Below, in pieces: positions 1-8,546 of a stretch of DNA of 56,553 nt (position 1 is the stretch's first letter; every line of letters starts with the position of its first letter). A program made the translations under genes and the position numbers. The notes under the pieces were generated by a model. That model was not told the origin of the DNA. It searched no databases and was given only the letters and a program-made list of their open reading frames with translations. Origin of the DNA: Nitrospirae bacterium JdFR-81 (lineage in GTDB: Bacteria > Nitrospirota > Thermodesulfovibrionia > UBA6902); the NCBI GenBank assembly GCA_002011735.1, contig MTOQ01000013.1, positions 1 through 56,553 on the forward strand, read 5' to 3'.

Positions 1-109
1 AGAGGCTTCTTCTTTATCCCTGGGGACGAAGGGTCTGATATTCCTCCTCTTCCATGGTTTATTATTCTCACAGTGGATACTATGTCCTAACCGGAAAGAG
101 ATACTTCTT

Positions 110-139
110 TTGACTTTTTGCCTCTTTTCACTTTAATAT
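110..139 (+). promoter_or_regulatory. Sigma70-like promoter of the tol operon, predicted leaderless
   Basis: TTGACT (110-115), an 18-base spacer and TAATAT (134-139) form a good sigma70-type promoter. The -10 box ends six bases before the tolQ ATG, so transcription should start at or within a base of the start codon. There is no Shine-Dalgarno sequence in front of tolQ, which fits a leaderless mRNA. The remaining upstream bases 1-109 show no gene I can support. Confidence 0.55.
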
Positions 140-145
140 AAGACC

Positions 146-799
146 ATGGCCGGCGAGATCTCTATCATATCCCTTGTCCTCAGGGCAGGACTGGTGGTGA
201 AGCTTGTGCTCCTGATACTCCTCTTCTTCTCGATATTCTCATGGGCCATCATCCTTTATAAATACAAGCTTTTTAAAAGGGTGGAGAGGGAGTCGGACGA
301 ATTCCAGAGCGCATTCCTGAAGAGCAAGGATATGGAGACGCTCTACCAGACCACCCGTTCGCTCAGACTCACCCCACTTGCAAACCTGTTCAGGGCTGTT
401 TATCCCTCAGAGGATGTGGACAGGGAGGCCATCAAGAGGTCACTGAAAAGGGTCGAGGCAACAGAGACGGCGAGGCTTGAAAGATATCTCACCTTCCTTG
501 CAACAACAGGCTCAACCACACCATTTATAGGCCTCTTTGGCACCGTGTGGGGGATCATGGACTCCTTCATAGGTATCGGAAGGATGGGTTCTGCGTCCCT
601 TGCTGTTGTTGCCCCTGGTATTGCAGAGGCGCTGATAGCGACCGCTGCGGGTCTGGCTGCTGCCGTGCCTGCTGTTATCGCCTATAATTATTACCTCAGC
701 AGGGTTCGCAGGAATGTCATAATGATGGAGGATTTCTCCCAGGAATTAATAGAGCACCTTGTGAGGAGGTATGGAGAGGCGAAGACAGGCGCTTTCTGA
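146..799 (+). CDS. tolQ: TolQ, inner-membrane proton-channel subunit of Tol-Pal
   Basis: A 217-residue MotA/TolQ/ExbB family protein. An N-terminal membrane segment lies at about residues 15-38, followed by a cytoplasmic stretch and two hydrophobic helices around 120-145 and 155-182, the latter with the small-residue pattern of the channel (PGIAEALIATAAGLAAAVPA). TolQ and TolR form the proton-driven motor that energises TolA and pulls the outer membrane in during constriction. The identity is fixed by the following tolR, tolA, tolB and pal. It is first in the operon with no ribosome-binding site, and its ATG lies directly at the predicted transcription start. Its 3' end overlaps tolR by 29 bases. 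Confidence 0.95.
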   Translation: MAGEISIISLVLRAGLVVKLVLLILLFFSIFSWAIILYKYKLFKRVERESDEFQSAFLKSKDMETLYQTTRSLRLTPLANLFRAVYPSEDVDREAIKRSLKRVEATETARLERYLTFLATTGSTTPFIGLFGTVWGIMDSFIGIGRMGSASLAVVAPGIAEALIATAAGLAAAVPAVIAYNYYLSRVRRNVIMMEDFSQELIEHLVRRYGEAKTGAF

Positions 800-1160
800 G
801 ATCAATGTCACGCCCTTTGTTGATGTGATGCTGGTGTTGCTCGTCATATTCATGGCAACAGCGCCACTACTTCAGCAGGGTGTTGATGTAAACCTTCCAC
901 AGGCGACAGGTCAGGCCCTATCACCTGCCGAGAGGATAGTGATAACCATAAAGAAGGATGGCAGGATATTCCTGAATCGTTCTGTTGTGACAATCGACTC
1001 TTTAAAGACGCTACTTTCGGGCAGGAAGGAGAAGGAGGTCTTCCTCAAGGCTGACAGAGATGTGCCGTATGGCGTTGTTGTTGAGGTCATGGGAGAGCTG
1101 AAAGAGGCAGGGGTTGAGAGGCTGGGGATGGTGACAGAGCCCAAGACGCGCCTTAAATGA
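771..1160 (+). CDS. tolR: TolR/ExbD-type biopolymer transport protein
   Basis: A 129-residue ExbD/TolR protein. The family signature SEINVTPFVDVMLVLLVIFM lies at residues 9-28 and contains the membrane-embedded Asp that carries protons. A periplasmic domain follows (about 45-129). The ATG is preceded by a strong GAGGAGGT site lying inside the end of tolQ, so the two genes are translationally coupled (29-base overlap). The protein works with TolQ as the stator/rotor unit. It is somewhat shorter than E. coli TolR (about 142 residues), within normal variation. Confidence 0.93.
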   Translation: MERRRQALSEINVTPFVDVMLVLLVIFMATAPLLQQGVDVNLPQATGQALSPAERIVITIKKDGRIFLNRSVVTIDSLKTLLSGRKEKEVFLKADRDVPYGVVVEVMGELKEAGVERLGMVTEPKTRLK

Positions 1161-1894
1161 GGCTATCAACAGGAATCGATAAAGAACCAACCCTTCAAAG
1201 GTCTGTATTCCTCTCATCATTATTACACCTGTTTATCATCCTCTTTACCATCATCCCACTCAGGACAGGGGACAGGGAATTCAGGCATTACTATGTCAGG
1301 ATCGTAAGCCCCATGGAACTCGCCAGGCAGGGCGGACAGGGCCTGAGCAGGACGAGGAGGGCCATACCAAGGAAGAGGATACCACCACCAAAGAGCAGGT
1401 TCCGCAGAAAGAGGGTTATCCCGAAGAAGACTATAAAGACCCATGCTGTTAAAGAATCGAAGACGGCATTAAAGGCCGAAGAGATCATCGCAAAGGAGAT
1501 AGAGAGGCTGCGTGCGATAAAGGAGATAGAGAGGCACAGGATGAAGAGGGAGGAGGTGGAGATCATAAGGGAGAGTGTAGGTTCTGCATCTGCCGTAGAA
1601 GATGGGACGGCCGGTGAAGCCAAAGGGGTGGATGCTGACTCCTACTACGGGAGGGTGATAGAGATGATCAGTGACCAGTGGGCCTGGCCTCCTGAGATCG
1701 GCTCCCTTGACCTTGAGGTGATCATCTCCATAAGGATCGATGGCAGAGGGAACATAGTCTCACAGGAGATAGAGAAGTCATCAGGCAACCTCCAGTTTGA
1801 TCAGTCAGCGCTGAGGGCGATATCAAAGGCAAATCCGCTCCCTCCACCACCATTCGGCATAGAGACGGAGATCGGTGTGAGGTTTCGGCTGTGA
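1157..1894 (+). CDS. tolA: TolA-like protein with TonB C-terminal domain
   Basis: A 245-residue energy-transducing protein. One N-terminal membrane helix (about residues 17-36) is followed by a basic, proline-rich spacer (about 65-100), a charged helical region (about 105-135) and a C-terminal TonB/TolA domain (about 160-245) with the motif GRGNIVSQEIEKSSGN. It should span the periplasm and link TolQR to TolB and Pal. It overlaps tolR by four bases (ATGA) and is much shorter than E. coli TolA (about 420 residues) because the long alanine-rich helix is missing. By sequence alone TonB is an alternative; the position between tolR and tolB makes TolA the better call. Confidence 0.85.
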   Translation: MRLSTGIDKEPTLQRSVFLSSLLHLFIILFTIIPLRTGDREFRHYYVRIVSPMELARQGGQGLSRTRRAIPRKRIPPPKSRFRRKRVIPKKTIKTHAVKESKTALKAEEIIAKEIERLRAIKEIERHRMKREEVEIIRESVGSASAVEDGTAGEAKGVDADSYYGRVIEMISDQWAWPPEIGSLDLEVIISIRIDGRGNIVSQEIEKSSGNLQFDQSALRAISKANPLPPPPFGIETEIGVRFRL

Positions 1895-3147
1895 GGTCAG
1901 AGGACAGAAAACGCTTCCTGTGTCACAGAGGGAGGGTCACACCTTTATGGCCGGTCTCCTGGATCCTGTGTCTTGTCCTCCTCTTTCTTACCTCTACCTC
2001 TGACGCAAAGGTCTATCTCGATATAACATCACCAGGCCTGAGAAGACTGCCCATATCCATAATAGCCAGGGGGCCGAGGGAGGCCGAGGTAGTCCAGGGC
2101 ATAGTGAAGGATGACCTTTATTATACAGGCCTCTTCTCCGATGTCCCTCCTGACATCCCAGGGGCCGAGATAAGGGTGGAGATAGAGGTGAAGGCCTCGG
2201 AGAGGCTCGAATCCATTGTGAATGTGACGGACATGATAGAGGGAAGGGGCCTTCTTAAAAAGAGGTATGAGGCATCACCAAGGATAATCCGTGCCCTTGC
2301 ACACAGCATCTCAAATGACATATTTGAGGTTGTCACAGGGAGGAAGGGTGCGTTCAGGACGAGGATTGCATATATACAGATATCCCGGGGTAAAAGGGAG
2401 ATATACCTCATGGACTGGGATGGGCATAATCCAAGACCTCTCATCTCAGGGGGGTTGATATCCAGCCATCACTGGTCAATGGATGGGAGATACATCGTTT
2501 ATTCATCGGAAAGGGGGAGGAGGTGGAGGATATACCTGGTTGATCTCGAAAGATACAAGAAAGACCTGCTCTTTCAATCAAAGGGGCTCAACCTTGTCGG
2601 TAACATCTCCAGGAATGGTCAGGTTGTATTCTCCTCATCAAAGGACGGCAGTCCTGAGATATATATAATGGATATCAGGACAAAGGGCTATCGCAAATTG
2701 ACGCACTCCTATGGCATAGATGTCTCCCCTGTCCTTTCGCCTGACGGCACAAAGATTGCCTTTGTATCAGACAGGGGGGGGACACCACAGATATATGTTA
2801 TGGACATACAGAGCAGGGAGCTGAACAGGATCACATTCAATGGCAACTACAACACATCCCCAGCATGGTCACCGGATGGCGAATGGATTGCATACACAGG
2901 AAGGGTAAATGGCAAAAATCAGATATTCGTGGTAAAATCAGATGGGACAGAATTAAGACAGCTCACTGACACAGGGAATAATGAGGAGCCGAGTTTTTCA
3001 CCTGATGGCCTCTTCATAGCATTCGATTCGGACAGAGAGGGCAGATGGGGAGTATATGTGATGCGCATCAATGGTGAAGGACAGAGGAGGATCTCTCCAG
3101 ATGGCGTAGTGGCAAGATCACCCGAATGGTCGCCCTATAAGGAGTGA
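1891..3147 (+). CDS. tolB: TolB, periplasmic beta-propeller of Tol-Pal
   Basis: A 418-residue protein with a hydrophobic export segment at about residues 20-37, an N-terminal TolB domain (about 40-150) and a C-terminal propeller of repeated WD40-like PD40 blades, visible as recurring SPDGTKIAFVSDRGG-type units (SPDG at about 285, 330, 370 and 400). TolB binds Pal and TolA in the periplasm. The chosen GTG start overlaps the tolA stop by four bases (GTGA). The N-terminal extension before the signal helix is long and basic, so a downstream start is possible, but I see no better one. Confidence 0.93.
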   Translation: MRSEDRKRFLCHRGRVTPLWPVSWILCLVLLFLTSTSDAKVYLDITSPGLRRLPISIIARGPREAEVVQGIVKDDLYYTGLFSDVPPDIPGAEIRVEIEVKASERLESIVNVTDMIEGRGLLKKRYEASPRIIRALAHSISNDIFEVVTGRKGAFRTRIAYIQISRGKREIYLMDWDGHNPRPLISGGLISSHHWSMDGRYIVYSSERGRRWRIYLVDLERYKKDLLFQSKGLNLVGNISRNGQVVFSSSKDGSPEIYIMDIRTKGYRKLTHSYGIDVSPVLSPDGTKIAFVSDRGGTPQIYVMDIQSRELNRITFNGNYNTSPAWSPDGEWIAYTGRVNGKNQIFVVKSDGTELRQLTDTGNNEEPSFSPDGLFIAFDSDREGRWGVYVMRINGEGQRRISPDGVVARSPEWSPYKE

Positions 3148-3182
3148 GAATAAGGAACAATAATTATATAAGGAGGTAAGGG

Positions 3183-3731
3183 ATGAAGAAGCTTCTTATC
3201 ATCATGATGGTCTTTCTGGCATTTGGCTGTGCCAAAAAGTATGTGAAGGGAACCGCTGAGACCCCTGCCAAGGAAGAGGCAGTGACCAAGGGGGCAGGAG
3301 CGCCTGAGAAGGAAGTGGTGGAGGAGGGGCTCTATGCCACCAAGGAGGGCAAGGTTGGCGAGGAGGAGATCATCGAGGCAGGTATGGCTGGAAGGGAGGA
3401 CGTCTTCAAAGATATATACTTTGATTTCGACAGGTATGACATAAGGGCTGACGCAAGGCCTGTGCTTGATGAGATAGCCACATGGATGAATAAGAATACG
3501 GATACAAACATCATCATAGAGGGGCACTGTGACGAGAGGGGGACAAACGAATACAACCTCGCACTGGGCGAGAAGAGGGCAAAGGCAACAAGAGACTACC
3601 TCATCTCCCTTGGCGTCTCTCCATCAAGGATCACCATTGTCACATATGGTGAGGAGAGGCCTCAGTGCACCGAACATAATGAAGCCTGCTGGCAGCTGAA
3701 CAGAAGGGCACACTTTGTGGTGACGGAGTAG
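3183..3731 (+). CDS. pal: Pal, peptidoglycan-associated OmpA-like lipoprotein
   Basis: A 182-residue lipoprotein: the signal peptide ends in a lipobox (LAFGC, Cys at about 16), followed by a low-complexity acidic linker (about 20-75) and an OmpA-family domain (about 80-180). Family motifs include YFDFDRYDIR, EGHCDERGTNEYNLALGEKR and the C-terminal NRRAHF. It anchors the outer membrane to peptidoglycan and interacts with TolB and TolA. An ideal AGGAGGT site precedes the ATG. A gap of 35 bases after tolB shows no terminator, so the gene is probably co-transcribed. Confidence 0.95.
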   Translation: MKKLLIIMMVFLAFGCAKKYVKGTAETPAKEEAVTKGAGAPEKEVVEEGLYATKEGKVGEEEIIEAGMAGREDVFKDIYFDFDRYDIRADARPVLDEIATWMNKNTDTNIIIEGHCDERGTNEYNLALGEKRAKATRDYLISLGVSPSRITIVTYGEERPQCTEHNEACWQLNRRAHFVVTE

Positions 3732-3743
3732 CCGTTGTCTCCT

Positions 3744-4607
3744 ATGTATAGGTTCAAGGGTCATACATGGCTGAGCCCTGTGCCATTCCTGCTGATCCTC
3801 ATCCTCTATAGATGCGCCTCCTCAGGCCTTGGCATCGCCACATCAGATGATGTGGGTAAACTCCAGTGGATGCTCAATAACCTGAGGACCGATCTGAACG
3901 CCCTTGAAAAGAGGGTGAGTGCCCTTGAGGCCCGACTGCCCGAGGGCCAGGACATCAAGCAGATACAGGATTCACAGAAGGCGACGGCAAAGTCCGTATC
4001 AGACCTGCTCTTCAAGACCCAGTCCCTCACCACCGAGCTACAGAGGATAACAGGTAGGCTTGAAGAGCTGAGCCATTCACAGAGGATGCTGAACAAGAGG
4101 GACGAGGCCATACAGAACGAACTGGCCAAGATCAAGCTCTCCATTGCGGATATGAAGAAGAGGCTCGATCAGTTAACCCCTCCCAAGACCCCTGAAGAGG
4201 CCGAAAGACCTCAGGAGGCAAAGACGGAAAAGAAAACCGATGATAAAGGACTGTATATGTCAGCATATGAGACATTCAAGGCAGGGAAGATGGACGAGGC
4301 AAGAAGGATGTTCAACACCCTCCTCAGGGAATACCCTGACAGTGAATATGCTGACAACGCCAGGTTCTGGATCGGTGAGACCTACTATAAAGAAGGCAAA
4401 TATGAGGACGCCATACTCGCATATGAGGAGCTGTTCAGGAAGAACCCTGACAGTGAGAAGGTCCCTGGTGCCATGCTCAAGCAGGGGCTTGCCTTCTATG
4501 CATTAAAGGACAGAAAGACGGGCAGGCTCATCCTGGAGAGGTTGATCGAGAAGTTCCCCGATTCAGAGCAGGCAAGGATCGCAAGGAAGAAGCTCAAGGA
4601 ACACTGA
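3744..4607 (+). CDS. cpoB: CpoB/YbgF, Tol-Pal associated TPR lipoprotein-like protein
   Basis: The ATG at 3744 gives 287 residues; a TTG at 3735 in the same frame would add three. The N-terminus is hydrophobic and reaches a Cys (LILYRC), suggesting a lipoprotein instead of the usual soluble periplasmic form. A long coiled coil (about 40-130) with heptad Leu/Ile forms the trimerisation region, then a linker and a C-terminal YbgF TPR domain (about 165-285) with repeats of the type AYETFKAGKMDEARRMF. CpoB links Tol function to septal peptidoglycan synthesis. It sits directly after pal, the usual place. No strong ribosome-binding site is visible. Confidence 0.88.
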   Translation: MYRFKGHTWLSPVPFLLILILYRCASSGLGIATSDDVGKLQWMLNNLRTDLNALEKRVSALEARLPEGQDIKQIQDSQKATAKSVSDLLFKTQSLTTELQRITGRLEELSHSQRMLNKRDEAIQNELAKIKLSIADMKKRLDQLTPPKTPEEAERPQEAKTEKKTDDKGLYMSAYETFKAGKMDEARRMFNTLLREYPDSEYADNARFWIGETYYKEGKYEDAILAYEELFRKNPDSEKVPGAMLKQGLAFYALKDRKTGRLILERLIEKFPDSEQARIARKKLKEH

Positions 4608-4609
4608 GC

Positions 4610-5593
4610 ATGCATGACCCCAGGGGAAGAGAGATCGACTATCTCCGCATATCTGTGACTGACAGATGCAACCTCAGGTGCTTCTATTGTATGCCCTCCG
4701 AAGGTGTAAAACCCATACTCCATAAAGAGATACTCACCTATGAAGAGATAACAAGGATCGTCAGGATCGCTGCCCCCATAGGGATCAGGAAGGTGAGGCT
4801 TACAGGTGGTGAACCCCTTGCGAGGAAGAACATCGCCTTCCTCGTCGCCTCGCTCAAATCCATAGATGGCATAGAAAACCTAAGCCTCACCACAAACGGT
4901 GTGCTACTTGAGAGATACGCAGAGGAGCTCGTCAGTGCGGGCCTCGACAGGGTGAATGTAAGCCTCGACTCACTCAGGCCTGACAGATACAGGGAGATCA
5001 CAAGGGGTGGTTCACTTGAGCAGGTCTTGAGGGGCATTGAAAAGGCACATGAGGCCGGTCTGAGACCTGTAAGGATAAACATGGTTCCCATAAGGGGATA
5101 CAATGATGATGAGATAGAGGAATTTGCAAGGATCACGCTCCAGAAGCCCTATCAGATCCGTTTCATAGAGTTCATGCCTGCAGGCTCAGGGGAGTTATGG
5201 AGCCCTGAAAAGTACGTGCCTGTTGACGAGATAAAATCCATCGTTGGAAGGATAGGAAGGCTGACACCTGTCAAGCTCAGGAGGTCAGGGCCTGCAAGAT
5301 ACTTCAGGTTTGATGGTGCACCAGGTGTGGTCGGTTTCATCAATGCAGTGAGCCACAAGTTTTGCAGAGAGTGTAATCGCCTCCGCCTCACAGCAGATGG
5401 AAAGCTGAGGCCTTGTCTGTTTGCCGAGACAGAGATAGACCTAAAGACACCCATGAGGAGTGGTGTGCCTGACAGGGAGATAGAGAGGCTCATCAGGCTG
5501 TCCATCGAGGTCAAGCCAGAGGAACACAACATAGGCTGCAGGGATGGGGCACCATTTCCAAAGCTGAGGCCCATGTCAAAGATAGGGGGTTAG
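4610..5593 (+). CDS. moaA: GTP 3',8-cyclase MoaA, molybdenum cofactor synthesis
   Basis: A 327-residue radical SAM enzyme. The N-terminal cluster motif is CNLRCFYC (residues about 22-29). The second Fe-S site at the C-terminus is CRECNRLRLTADGKLRPC, and the chain ends in the conserved GG (SKIGG) required for catalysis. MoaA converts GTP to 3',8-cyclo-GTP, which MoaC (encoded at 44373) turns into cyclic pyranopterin monophosphate. It starts two bases after the cpoB stop, so it appears to ride on the tol operon transcript, and its stop overlaps the comEC GTG by one base. Full length for the family. Confidence 0.96.
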   Translation: MHDPRGREIDYLRISVTDRCNLRCFYCMPSEGVKPILHKEILTYEEITRIVRIAAPIGIRKVRLTGGEPLARKNIAFLVASLKSIDGIENLSLTTNGVLLERYAEELVSAGLDRVNVSLDSLRPDRYREITRGGSLEQVLRGIEKAHEAGLRPVRINMVPIRGYNDDEIEEFARITLQKPYQIRFIEFMPAGSGELWSPEKYVPVDEIKSIVGRIGRLTPVKLRRSGPARYFRFDGAPGVVGFINAVSHKFCRECNRLRLTADGKLRPCLFAETEIDLKTPMRSGVPDREIERLIRLSIEVKPEEHNIGCRDGAPFPKLRPMSKIGG

Positions 5594-7980
5594 TGTTAGC
5601 GGTAACCCTATCCTTCATATGTGGTATAGCCATACATAGATTCCTCCCCCTGTTTCCCCTTTCAATCCTCACACTCGCTGCCATCTCGTTCCTGCTCATC
5701 TACAGGATCAACAGGAAGAGGGCATTGATTATAATGGCCTTTCTTGCCTTCGGGTTTATATACACATGGCTGAGATCAGAACCATATCCCGAGACGGATC
5801 TTCCAGATAGAGGGTCTTCACTGACAGGCATGATCAATGACGTCCCTGAGATAAAGGATGGAACATTAAGCCTTACAGTGGATCGGGTCTCTATAAATGG
5901 CATGAGGCTCGATGGAAGGGTCATGCTCTTTGCGGATGCACAGGAGATGAACCGTATACCGGAAAGCGGAGACATCATCACTGCATTCGTGAGGCTCAAA
6001 AGGCCGTTGATCTTCAAAAACCCAGGGGTATATACCTATGACCCGAGGAGGCGTGGAATCCTGGCATCAGGAAGTGTGTCATTCCTCAGGATAACAGGTT
6101 CAGCAGGAGGGCTGAGGAACGCTATTAACAATGAGAGACAGAGGCTTGGCTGGATAATAGACAGGAGCCTCTCCCCCCGGAGCGCATCGCTCATCAAGGC
6201 CATAATACCTGGCCTAAAGAGGGGGATAGATAAGGGGGTGAGGGACGACTTCAGCAGGACAGGCCTTGCCCATCTGCTCAGTATCTCCGGAACACACTTC
6301 GGTCTCCTTGCCTTTCTACTCTTTAAGGTGGTGAGGATGATCATAAGACTGTTTCCCCTGAGGATACTCAATAGACTGACCCTGTATGTAACACCCTCTC
6401 AGATATCCATATTATTGACCATGCCCGTCCTCCTGCTCTATGCAGGCATCTCAGGCGCAAGTATACCGACCATACGCTCACTCATCATGATCTCGATTTA
6501 CATGACCGCCCTGTTCATGGGTAGGAGGGATCAGTGGCTCAACTCCCTGTCCATCGCAGCGTTCATCATCCTGCTCTGGAACCCCTCTGCCCTCTTTGAG
6601 ATATCCTTTCTGCTCTCCTTCCTTGCTGTGCTCTCCATAGGGCTTGTGCTGGAGAGGATGGCACCCGTGCGTGAGGAGGCAGAGACCAGGAGAGAGGGGA
6701 TCATCAGGTATCTAAAGACCGCCTCCCTCATAACCCTCTCGGCCGTGCTTGGCACAGCACCATTTATAATCCTCTACTTCAAACAGTTCCCGATTATATC
6801 GCCTGTCACAAACCTCCTGATCACTCCGATCGTATGCTTTGTGATCCTCCCGCTTGGTTTTGTATCATGTTTCACAGCACTCATCCTTGGCCTAAGCTCA
6901 TTACCGTTCAATCATCTGATAGACTCCATCACAGGATTTACGATCAAGCTTGTGGGGCTCTTCGCAGATATACCGTTTGCAGGGGTGCACCTGCACAATC
7001 CCTCCCACCTTCTAATAGTGCTCTATTACCTCTCTATCATCTTAATAGTCATGCATAACCACAGGTTGAGGTTTCTTCCATTGGGTATGGTGATATTCCT
7101 CTTCCTCATAAGACCACACATCCATGGTCATGAAATGAGGATCACCATCCTTGATGTAGGTCAGGGAGACTCGTCGGTTATTGAACTGCCTGACGGCAGG
7201 GTGATGCTCATAGATGGTGGTCCACAGGGGAGTGATGCAGGGAGGAGGGTGGTTGCACCTTACCTCTGGTCAAGGGGCATAGGAGAGATCGACATCCTTG
7301 TCCTGAGCCATCCCCATTATGACCATTATGGGGGCCTCCTCTATATACTCGATAATCTCGACGTAGGAGAGGTATGGCTCAACGGAAGGTTTGTGGAGGA
7401 TGCATTGCCCTTCTTTGAGAAGCTCGTCGAAAAGAGCATACCATACAGGATACTGAGGAGAGGAGACTCATTCTCAACAGGAGACTACATGATCATCATC
7501 CTTCACCCATACGATGGCTTTTATGCAGACTCAGAAAGGGGAGGCTTCTCAGATGAAAACAACGATTCCCTTGTATTAAAGATACAGGCAGGGGACTTCT
7601 CCATGCTCTTCCCAGGGGACATAGAGTCAGAGGCAGAGAGGGACATCCTGCACCTTGGCAGGTGGTTAAGGAGTGATATAATCAAGGTCCCCCATCATGG
7701 CGGGAAGATCTCAAGCACACCAGGGTTTATTGCCTCTGTTGACCCCGATGTGGCGATTATAAGTGTCGGAGAGGGGAACACATTCAACCATCCCCACAGG
7801 GAGGCGATCGAGAGATACCTTCGGAGAGGTGTAAGACTCTACAGGACAGACAGAGACGGCGCCGTCATCATAACCACAAAGGATGGTGAATACTCAATAA
7901 AGACCTACAGAGACTATCAGTTCAAGGAAGTCTCTAACATATATGATGAGATACACAACCTCAAACTCCTCTATCACTGA
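5593..7980 (+). CDS. comEC: ComEC/Rec2 family DNA uptake channel
   Basis: A 795-residue polytopic membrane protein. It starts with two or three membrane helices and a soluble DUF4131 region (about 60-170), then the Competence domain with many helices (about 200-480; the motif HLLSISGTHFGLLAF is visible) and a C-terminal metallo-beta-lactamase-like domain (about 510-770) with the metal-binding motif SHPHYDHYGG. In transformable bacteria ComEC forms the inner-membrane channel for single-stranded DNA. The GTG start overlaps the moaA stop. All three domains are present, so the gene looks intact. No other competence gene is in the window, so natural transformation cannot be concluded. Confidence 0.93.
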   Translation: MLAVTLSFICGIAIHRFLPLFPLSILTLAAISFLLIYRINRKRALIIMAFLAFGFIYTWLRSEPYPETDLPDRGSSLTGMINDVPEIKDGTLSLTVDRVSINGMRLDGRVMLFADAQEMNRIPESGDIITAFVRLKRPLIFKNPGVYTYDPRRRGILASGSVSFLRITGSAGGLRNAINNERQRLGWIIDRSLSPRSASLIKAIIPGLKRGIDKGVRDDFSRTGLAHLLSISGTHFGLLAFLLFKVVRMIIRLFPLRILNRLTLYVTPSQISILLTMPVLLLYAGISGASIPTIRSLIMISIYMTALFMGRRDQWLNSLSIAAFIILLWNPSALFEISFLLSFLAVLSIGLVLERMAPVREEAETRREGIIRYLKTASLITLSAVLGTAPFIILYFKQFPIISPVTNLLITPIVCFVILPLGFVSCFTALILGLSSLPFNHLIDSITGFTIKLVGLFADIPFAGVHLHNPSHLLIVLYYLSIILIVMHNHRLRFLPLGMVIFLFLIRPHIHGHEMRITILDVGQGDSSVIELPDGRVMLIDGGPQGSDAGRRVVAPYLWSRGIGEIDILVLSHPHYDHYGGLLYILDNLDVGEVWLNGRFVEDALPFFEKLVEKSIPYRILRRGDSFSTGDYMIIILHPYDGFYADSERGGFSDENNDSLVLKIQAGDFSMLFPGDIESEAERDILHLGRWLRSDIIKVPHHGGKISSTPGFIASVDPDVAIISVGEGNTFNHPHREAIERYLRRGVRLYRTDRDGAVIITTKDGEYSIKTYRDYQFKEVSNIYDEIHNLKLLYH

Positions 7981-8485
7981 TCATCCTCTTAATCCTCTCA
8001 ACCGCCTCCTCAGGGGTCTCCCTGTCTGTATGAATAATTAACTCCGGTTCTACCGGCTCCTCGTATGGCACGGTCCTGCCAGGGACAGGCCATCCCCTCT
8101 CGGCCTTTTTATATATATCCTTCGGTGCACCATGTGTCTCCATCCTCTGCCCTTCTCGTTTAATGCATGTCTCAATAGGACACTCCAGATAGACCTCAAA
8201 GAACTCAGGGATAACCGATCTTGCAAGCTCCCTCCACCTTCTCCTGTTTCCTGTGGCATCAATAACCACATTATGTCCTGCCTCATAGAGTTTCTTGGCG
8301 GTATAGACAATACTTCTATAAACATACTCCCTCTCTGTATCCGAGTAAGAAGGATCGGGCGTCACAATACTCCTCAGCTCATCCATATTCAGCACAACCA
8401 CATCCTCAAACCCATCCCTCAACCTGTATGCTATGGTGCTCTTGCCACTGCCTGGCAGACCCGTTATCCACATAACCCAAGGCAT
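7961..8485 (-). CDS. cysC: Adenylylsulfate (APS) kinase-like protein
   Basis: A 174-residue P-loop kinase from the chosen ATG. Walker A is GLPGSGKST (about residues 8-16); further features are VVLNMDELR, the DATGNRRRWRELAR segment and the GAPKDIYKKA / VPYEEPVEPELII region typical of APS kinases. It would phosphorylate adenylylsulfate to PAPS. The start at 8485 begins two residues before the first beta strand; in-frame ATGs further upstream (8548, 8593) add a non-homologous extension. A TATAAT box lies six bases upstream of this ATG, supporting it. The CysC family is close to other small-molecule kinases and there is no sulfurylase gene nearby, so substrate is inferred. Its 3' end overlaps comEC tail to tail by 20 bases. 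Confidence 0.8.
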   Translation of the reverse strand: MPWVMWITGLPGSGKSTIAYRLRDGFEDVVVLNMDELRSIVTPDPSYSDTEREYVYRSIVYTAKKLYEAGHNVVIDATGNRRRWRELARSVIPEFFEVYLECPIETCIKREGQRMETHGAPKDIYKKAERGWPVPGRTVPYEEPVEPELIIHTDRETPEEAVERIKRMISDRGV

Positions 8486-8491
8486 GGATAT

Positions 8492-8497
8492 ATTATA
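8492..8497 (-). promoter_or_regulatory. -10 box of the APS kinase gene, predicted leaderless
   Basis: TATAAT on the minus strand, separated by six bases from the ATG at 8485, which would place the transcription start on the A of ATG. No convincing -35 hexamer is seen at 16-18 bases upstream, and no Shine-Dalgarno sequence lies next to the ATG. It lies in the 61-base divergent gap before the DUF3187 gene. Confidence 0.45.
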
Positions 8498-8546
8498 TAC
8501 TTTTTCCTTTATCAATCTTCCCCCTTTTGTTAAAATTTTTATTGTC